Source: a virus
Virus record (IMG/VR): IMGVR_UViG_3300020471_000299
Span: 1 to 20,019 of that record
DNA: 20,019 bases
Strand: one strand, 5' to 3'
Each line of letters opens with the position of its first letter. Position 1 is the first letter of the stretch. The notes beneath the pieces were generated by a model. That model was not told the origin of the DNA and made no database searches. It was given only the letters and a program-made list of their open reading frames with translations. This document shows, one piece after another, positions 15,934 to 20,019 of this stretch. Made by a program: the position numbers and the translations under genes.

Positions 15934-18643
15934 CTATCAAACAATCCACGGCTATAACGTCTGTAGGGGGTAGGTTCATGTGAGTGCCTTTGCTAAGACG
16001 TATCTTCATTCTTTTAGCATTTAACTTGTTTTTCAAATCACCAACAAACGCATTGTAGTTTATCTGCTGTTCCCCACACCATGCTTTCAATGGTTTAGGT
16101 ACGAGATAGGCACGTTTTAAATCTGTTTCGTAACGAGCCACGAGTTTACCTCTGGGTAGTGCTTCGGGTATAACTAAGTTAGATACATCACCCTCTTGTT
16201 TTCGTAGATCATCTGTGCTTTTTATCCATAACACGTTACTCCAATGTTCATGTATGTAGTCATTGAGTGTCTCCTCTACAGATATACTCATGTCCTCGAC
16301 CTGACGTTTGTTCTCTTTCAAACGTTCTATAGCCCAGTTAAACAGTTTTTTTGTATCATACTGTATTAATCCACAACGCTTGGCTAGCATGATACCAGTG
16401 AGAGTGCATGCCACAAGCACAGACCAATATCTATTTTCTGCTGTTAACCCTGCTTTCGAATCTACCTTTTCTTGTACCTGTCGTATTAGTTTTTGTACTT
16501 CTTCTAAGTTATCCATGACGTGTTTAATGTATACCTTGCCTGCGTGTCCGTAGTGGTTCTGCAAACGAGAACTAAATATGTCTGTTTCTTCTTTTGTCTT
16601 AAAGTACATTCTGCTTACACGACACTCCAGTATACGTTGTGCTTCAGCTTTCGGCATGGCTTTTATAATACTTATACGCTCTACCATACTTGTATTCCCT
16701 GTAGTGACAGCTAGTAACTTCCATGCCTCACCTCTGTGACGTTCTACGTTACTACTTGCTGACATACGTCCACGCTGTCTACCTCCTGTCAGTTGGTACG
16801 CTAGATTAGATAGTTCCTTACCTGAAGTATTTGTAAGTTCGTCCATATACATTGGCAAGTTATGGTATATTTCACCCCTGTTCATCTTGGTGTTATACGT
16901 GTCTCGCTCGTGCATTATCAAGTCTTCTGGATTACCCCACACAGATGCACCTGCTATCATAGCTGTGGTTTTACCCACACCTGACTCCTTGCTGTATATA
17001 TGCAGGGCTGAACAATTTATAGGTGAAAACTTCATCAATGGAGAACCAAACGATGTACCTAGAACAAACTGATGTAGTTCAAAGTCCTCTCTGTTGTAAA
17101 AATTTACTATATCTTTCCATTCCTCAAGTGTGCCTTTTGGTTCAAATGAAGGAAACAAGCTAGCCGTGGGCGTGGACGGAGGGTTAAACTTAATCTCTTT
17201 TAAAGTCACCTCTTCGCTACCCAAGACAAATCCTTTACATTCATCATCTGTCCAACCAAATTGTCTACGAGCTTCCTCCGCTACACTCTTTGCTTGTAGT
17301 TGTGTTACCCATGTTGTTGTGTATGCCATAATATCATCCATCCTTAATACAGCTATGCCCTGCATAGATAAGTTTTTTCTTAGTTCTTCTTTAGATGTTA
17401 CAGCAGTAAGAGGAACTGTAAACTCTCGTGTGCCATCTTTAGGTAGATGTAAACGCATGACTATTGCTTCTCCAACCTCTACGTCCATCACACGTTTGAC
17501 CACATAAAGATCGTTTTGGTATATCATCTTGTCTTCTATGTTGCCATCTTTATCCTTGAATCGCATATATACACCACCATTAACACCTCTAAAGTATGGC
17601 TCTGGATATAAAGGTACGTCTTTTGACAACGGAGCTTGCTTTATGCTTTTCCCTAAAACTATTGGAGATGTGATTTTATCCCAATGAGGACAGGCAGAGC
17701 AAGGTTCTGGGTCTTCTTCTGCAAACTTAGCGCACGTGTATGGACCCTTAATAAGTTCAACCTTCTCGTCTGTTAGTAGTTCGCTGTACTCTGGGTGTCT
17801 ATAAGACATCTTATGTACGGCTTTCTCTGAGTCATTACAAAACTTTGCTATAGATAATCCTGCCCTCCACAAGGGTTCGCTTATGTCTTGTTGGTTCTCT
17901 AGTATATTTTTTAGTTGTTCACACCCCACGCCCTTCATAGTCTTTGTCAATATATTCTTAAATCCAAACTCGGAGTTGTCTATCATGGCACGTTTCAAGG
18001 CGTTCTCTTCGTTGTCCACTTTTGTAGGCACACTGACACCTTGTTTACCAACAAGAGACGCAAACTCTTCAAACGCTACGTCACGGAACTCTCCGACACC
18101 AAAAAACCCTACGGGTTTCTGTGTGCCACGCTTGTGATTACGTGTGCCAGGAACTCTAAGTACACGGGCGGCATCCGCAGTTACACCATTATCTGCTGAC
18201 AAGTTATGCTGTATACACATATCCTTCAGTCCCTGGGCCACGGGTAGCCACTCACCATAGGACACACTCTCCGTAAGCACCCAGTATACATGCACTCCGT
18301 AACCAGAGTTTATCAACATGGGTTTAGGTAATCCTGTTTCTTTTATAAATCTCTTCAAGTCTAGAAAAGCTTCGTTCTGACTGCTGTACTCCTTACCAAC
18401 ACCACAGTCCAAGTCTAGGTAAAAAGAACTTAAGCTCTTTACATTTGTGACTTTTCTGTCGTTACTTGTTTTGAATGTGGCTAAACCGAAGTACGCATTA
18501 ACACCTCTAGCGTCCAACTCGTTAGCTTTTTCTATTACATCGTCTATAGTTGTGTGGAAGCTCTGTGCCTTTTTCTCACCAAGACCAAGCACAGAATAGT
18601 ATCCATCACCTAAAACTCTCTCTAAAAATTTTTTTGTTTCCAT
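15899..18643 (-). CDS. Primase-polymerase / DUF927-type helicase fusion
   Basis: This 914-residue protein likely primes and unwinds phage DNA. The N-terminal AEP-type (archaeo-eukaryotic primase) domain shows Y-L-D-L-D (D77, D79), S-G-Y-G-V-H-V-Y-W (H118) and D-A-A-R-V-L-R-V-P-G-T (D157), the expected metal- and nucleotide-binding set. A Cys cluster follows: Y-T-C-A-K-F (C304), then C-S-A-C-P-H-W (C315, C318), probably zinc-binding. The C-terminal half is a P-loop ATPase resembling DUF927/D5-like phage helicases: S-G-V-G-K-T-T (K558, T559), Walker B-like L-P-M-Y-M-D-E-L (D601, E602), G-G-R-Q-R-G-R (620-626) and T-T-G-N (N650). It ends in a region that may be DNA-binding. The ATG at 18643 is preferred over an in-frame TTG at 18676 because an AAGGTGGG site lies just upstream of it and the TTG sits inside the structured leader. 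It follows the SSB-like gene across an 83-nt gap. Confidence 0.88.
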   Translation of the reverse strand: METKKFLERVLGDGYYSVLGLGEKKAQSFHTTIDDVIEKANELDARGVNAYFGLATFKTSNDRKVTNVKSLSSFYLDLDCGVGKEYSSQNEAFLDLKRFIKETGLPKPMLINSGYGVHVYWVLTESVSYGEWLPVAQGLKDMCIQHNLSADNGVTADAARVLRVPGTRNHKRGTQKPVGFFGVGEFRDVAFEEFASLVGKQGVSVPTKVDNEENALKRAMIDNSEFGFKNILTKTMKGVGCEQLKNILENQQDISEPLWRAGLSIAKFCNDSEKAVHKMSYRHPEYSELLTDEKVELIKGPYTCAKFAEEDPEPCSACPHWDKITSPIVLGKSIKQAPLSKDVPLYPEPYFRGVNGGVYMRFKDKDGNIEDKMIYQNDLYVVKRVMDVEVGEAIVMRLHLPKDGTREFTVPLTAVTSKEELRKNLSMQGIAVLRMDDIMAYTTTWVTQLQAKSVAEEARRQFGWTDDECKGFVLGSEEVTLKEIKFNPPSTPTASLFPSFEPKGTLEEWKDIVNFYNREDFELHQFVLGTSFGSPLMKFSPINCSALHIYSKESGVGKTTAMIAGASVWGNPEDLIMHERDTYNTKMNRGEIYHNLPMYMDELTNTSGKELSNLAYQLTGGRQRGRMSASSNVERHRGEAWKLLAVTTGNTSMVERISIIKAMPKAEAQRILECRVSRMYFKTKEETDIFSSRLQNHYGHAGKVYIKHVMDNLEEVQKLIRQVQEKVDSKAGLTAENRYWSVLVACTLTGIMLAKRCGLIQYDTKKLFNWAIERLKENKRQVEDMSISVEETLNDYIHEHWSNVLWIKSTDDLRKQEGDVSNLVIPEALPRGKLVARYETDLKRAYLVPKPLKAWCGEQQINYNAFVGDLKNKLNAKRMKIRLSKGTHMNLPPTDVIAVDCLIDDEIKAGSPES

Positions 18644-18647
18644 TTTT

Positions 18648-18655
18648 CCCACCTT
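18648..18655 (-). promoter_or_regulatory. Ribosome-binding site of the primase-helicase gene
   Basis: On the - strand, AAGGTGGG ends four bases before the ATG at 18643. It fixes this start against the upstream in-frame TTG. The site begins one base after the 3' arm of the inverted-repeat structure, so access to it could depend on RNA folding. Confidence 0.6.
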
Positions 18656-18719
18656 GTGCCGAAGACACCACGACAAGATACGGCACGTTATCCTTTCGGC
18701 AAAAGCCTAGTCGTGGTGT
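18656..18719 (-). promoter_or_regulatory. Structured leader: nested, competing inverted repeats before the primase gene
   Basis: In the - strand transcript a 10-base perfect pair joins 18719-18710 (ACACCACGAC) with 18674-18665 (GTCGTGGTGT). A second, 7-base perfect pair joins 18701-18695 (TGCCGAA) with 18663-18657 (TTCGGCA), interleaved with the first in A-B-A'-B' order as in a pseudoknot. A third segment, 18686-18681 (GTGCCG), can instead pair with 18661-18656 (CGGCAC). No T run follows, so it is not a simple terminator. The element ends one base before the Shine-Dalgarno sequence of the primase-helicase and starts eight bases after the SSB-like stop codon. The pairings are seen in the sequence; a translational operator, RNA switch or DNA-level origin/operator is inference. 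Confidence 0.6.
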
Positions 18720-18726
18720 AGTTCTA

Positions 18727-19377
18727 TTAATCGTCCCAATCGTCAACGATAGAACTCAAGTCGTCATCAGCATCCTTGGTGGGAGGGGAGGACTTTTTAA
18801 CGACCTTCTTTGGTTCTGCCACCGCATCTTCAGTAAAAGGATTGTCTTCAGCCTCATTGAACACAAACCCATCGGTTGCCTCGAAAGGATTTCTCTCTTC
18901 CACAGGCACATACTTTACAACCTGCACAGCTCTCAAACGTAACGACACGTTCTGCTTGCCACCCATGTCATATGGATAAAACTGTACAGCTATATTTACT
19001 GTGCTACCTGTTGTTAACAAAAAATCATCTGGTAGCCTGTTACCCTTGGCATCAACTTGTAAAGGCTTTTGAGTTTTTACGCTTTTATACATGCCTTTAA
19101 GAGTTGCCTTGTAGGTGAACATACCATCATCGTCTTTGACAAATTTACGCTCTAATTTATCTGCCCACTTCTCTTTCTTGTTGGCTTGGTAACTCCGTGA
19201 CATAGCAGTAAACAATGCCTTTGCAGTATCATTATCCATACGAAACTGTATAGAGAACTCTGCGTTTGGGGCAGTGGGTTCACACGTCACGGATCGACCT
19301 TCGTTATTATCAAAATGATAAGTTGTGTTTATTTTAGGCCACAAAGCCTCTACGTTTTTTATAATATATTGTTCCAT
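18727..19377 (-). CDS. Single-stranded DNA-binding protein, gp2.5-like
   Basis: This 216-residue protein is probably the phage SSB, coating ssDNA at the fork and recruiting partners. Residues 10-160 look like an OB-fold core: W-P-K-I-N-T-T-Y, then K-A-T-L-K-G, and G-S-T-V-N-I-A-V-Q-F-Y-P-Y followed by V-S-L-R-L-R-A-V-Q-V-V-K-Y-V-P. This pattern is shared with T7 gp2.5-like and related phage SSB families. The tail from 160 is disordered, Pro/Lys-rich near 187-200, and ends in D-D-D-L-S-S-I-V-D-D-W-D-D. Such an acidic, aromatic-containing tail is a hallmark of SSBs that bind polymerase and helicase. An AAGGAG Shine-Dalgarno sequence lies five bases before the ATG. Its place between an HTH gene and the primase-helicase supports the call. 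Fold assignment is by pattern only. Confidence 0.78.
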   Translation of the reverse strand: MEQYIIKNVEALWPKINTTYHFDNNEGRSVTCEPTAPNAEFSIQFRMDNDTAKALFTAMSRSYQANKKEKWADKLERKFVKDDDGMFTYKATLKGMYKSVKTQKPLQVDAKGNRLPDDFLLTTGSTVNIAVQFYPYDMGGKQNVSLRLRAVQVVKYVPVEERNPFEATDGFVFNEAEDNPFTEDAVAEPKKVVKKSSPPTKDADDDLSSIVDDWDD

Positions 19378-19382
19378 TTTCT

Positions 19383-19388
19383 CTCCTT
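19383..19388 (-). promoter_or_regulatory. Strong ribosome-binding site of the SSB-like gene
   Basis: On the - strand AAGGAG lies five bases upstream of the ATG at 19377, within an 18-base intergenic gap. It is the strongest site in the replication block, consistent with an SSB needed in stoichiometric amounts. Confidence 0.65.
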
Positions 19389-19394
19389 CTCTAT

Positions 19395-19422
19395 ATTATA
19401 AGTCTTCATCTAATTCATCCAA
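19395..19422 (-). promoter_or_regulatory. Possible internal promoter before the SSB-like gene
   Basis: A perfect TATAAT (19400-19395, - strand) overlaps the stop codon of the HTH gene. Sixteen bases upstream is TTGGAT (19422-19417), only a half match to TTGACA. Transcription would start just before the Shine-Dalgarno sequence, giving a very short leader. AT-rich coding sequence produces such boxes by chance, so this is tentative. Confidence 0.3.
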
Positions 19423-19632
19423 TAGGTCTTCGCCTACTGTTTCTTCACTACGTTTACTAGATACTTTAGTCAATGCGGTGGCTACATCACCAACACGAAA
19501 CCTATAAGTATTACCTATCTTTACATAAGTATCTTTAGGTATGTGGTTCTGACGCACCCAAGCACGAACAGTTGATACAGACACGCTAAAATGTTTAGCT
19601 ACGTCCTCTATTGGTACAAAAGGTTCATTCAT
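19396..19632 (-). CDS. Helix-turn-helix DNA-binding protein (excisionase/MerR-like fold)
   Basis: The 78-residue protein is a short winged helix-turn-helix. Its N-terminal pattern is V-P-I-E-D-V-A-K-H-F-S-V-S-V-S-T-V-R-A-W-V, then I-P-K-D-T-Y-V-K-I-G-N-T-Y-R-F-R-V-G-D-V. This is the classic HTH_17/excisionase layout: a recognition helix followed by a strand pair carrying Arg. It is about the usual length of that family. The last 13 residues are strongly acidic (G-E-D-L-L-D-E-L-D-E-D-L), which the HTH fold does not need. The ATG overlaps the upstream gene's stop (ATGA), and GAGGAAG precedes it. With no integrase in view, a role as an early transcription or replication regulator is more likely than prophage excision, but this rests on context only. 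Confidence 0.8.
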   Translation of the reverse strand: MNEPFVPIEDVAKHFSVSVSTVRAWVRQNHIPKDTYVKIGNTYRFRVGDVATALTKVSSKRSEETVGEDLLDELDEDL

Positions 19633-20019
19633 TTCTTCCTCACAGAAATTGTTACTTCTTCTTCAATCTCTAATCCCTCTGGCTTGAGATCAGGATTCTC
19701 TTCCAAGAACTCTCTCATATTCGCCTGATTGATACGTTTGTCAAGTAACTGAGGTGCGTTTTCTTCCACAATAAGCTTGTGTATTGCATCCCATTCACTG
19801 ACCCAGTATTTCTTCTTAGTCGAACGAAAGAATAATCCTTCAGAAGTTCTTACGCTTTCTACATTGTGGTCTTCACAATGATCTAGCATTGCCTGTTTTA
19901 TTACGTCTAACTGTCGTATAAGGTTGCCATCTTCTTCCTTATACTTGGCTGACAGCATAGATCTCTCTGCTCGTATGCGTAGATACGTCTTTGCCAACTT
20001 GTCAGGGGTTATCTTGTCA
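19629..20019 (-). CDS. Conserved phage protein of unknown function, 5' partial
   Basis: The frame runs open to the right window edge: in-frame codons for D-K-I-T-P-D-K-L precede the TTG at 19997, so that TTG is internal and the true start is beyond the window. At least 129 residues are visible. The motif T-P-D-K-L-A-K-T-Y-L-R-I-R is followed by a charged helical region (about 10-45), V-R-T-x-E-G-L-F-F-R-S-x-K-K-x-Y-W-V-S-E-W-D, and near the end R-I-N-Q-A-N-M-R-E-F-L-E-E-N-P-D-L-K-P-E-G-L. This combination recurs in a family found beside early genes in many marine phages and usually left unnamed. N-terminal coiled coil is likely. It overlaps the HTH gene by four bases (ATGA) and so belongs to the same transcript. 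I do not assign a function. Confidence 0.78.
   Translation of the reverse strand, partial: DKITPDKLAKTYLRIRAERSMLSAKYKEEDGNLIRQLDVIKQAMLDHCEDHNVESVRTSEGLFFRSTKKKYWVSEWDAIHKLIVEENAPQLLDKRINQANMREFLEENPDLKPEGLEIEEEVTISVRKK

Noticed and set aside
15713-15973. 86-aa + strand frame at the convergent junction
   Set aside because: It is antisense to the conserved 78-aa - strand gene and shows no family pattern of its own.
17130-17507. 125-aa + strand frame inside the primase-helicase gene
   Set aside because: It is antisense to a gene with clear catalytic motifs; nothing supports expression.
18641-18676. TTG at 18676 as the start of the primase-helicase
   Set aside because: It lies inside the inverted-repeat leader, has no Shine-Dalgarno site, and the ATG at 18643 has a good one. 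The extra residues do not look like part of the domain.
18675-18702. Promoter TTGCCG-16-TATCTT before the primase gene (- strand)
   Set aside because: The -10 box is poor and the bases are better explained by the inverted-repeat structure. It cannot be excluded, but I do not list it.
19629-19997. TTG at 19997 as the start of the last gene
   Set aside because: Open frame continues to the edge with T-P-D-K-L, which belongs to the conserved N-terminal motif.
1-20019. Defence system, retron, CRISPR, tRNA or insertion sequence
   Set aside because: I looked for these and saw no repeat-spacer array, reverse transcriptase, transposase ends, or cloverleaf in the short non-coding gaps.

Overview
The window is a compact piece of a tailed-phage (Caudoviricetes) genome, either a free phage or a phage contig. 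It consists of two opposed gene blocks that converge near 15.62-15.70 kb. The left block (2-15621, + strand) is a virion module of nine tightly packed genes. The right block (15697-20019, - strand) is a DNA-replication/early module of five genes. There is no tRNA, rRNA, CRISPR array, insertion sequence or integrase, and apart from two short intergenic RNA elements almost every base is coding. The sequence is AT-rich, with frequent ATA, AGA and CTA codons. Gene style and order resemble small marine podovirus-like phages known mostly from marine metagenomes. I cannot name the host; a marine proteobacterium is my inference.

Virion module, left to right: the 3' end of a large beta-rich tail/connector-like protein (cut by the window edge); a 64-aa and a 106-aa small structural protein; a 158-aa unrecognised protein; an 1131-aa protein carrying a SleB/Hydrolase_2 cell-wall hydrolase domain, the likely entry peptidoglycan hydrolase; three mid-size virion proteins (253, 293 and 481 aa); and a 2201-aa giant protein of the 'large polyvalent protein' type with an HExxH metallopeptidase-like domain, probably ejected into the host with the DNA. 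Five consecutive gene junctions fuse stop and start in one pentamer (TAATG or TAGTG), which implies strong translational coupling.

Replication module, in its own 5'->3' order (right to left in the window): a partial conserved phage protein of unknown function; a 78-aa helix-turn-helix protein; a gp2.5-like single-stranded-DNA-binding protein with an acidic tail; a primase-polymerase/zinc-cluster/DUF927-type helicase fusion; and a 78-aa conserved small protein. The block ends in two tandem hairpin terminators oriented for the - strand transcript, one with a C(UUCG)G tetraloop.

The most interesting non-coding signal is the 83-nt gap between the SSB-like gene and the primase-helicase. It holds three mutually overlapping complementary segments that could form a pseudoknot or a bistable switch directly against the primase ribosome-binding site. 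No defence system or other clearly new multigene system is visible; the rest is a coherent phage gene set with several unnamed families.
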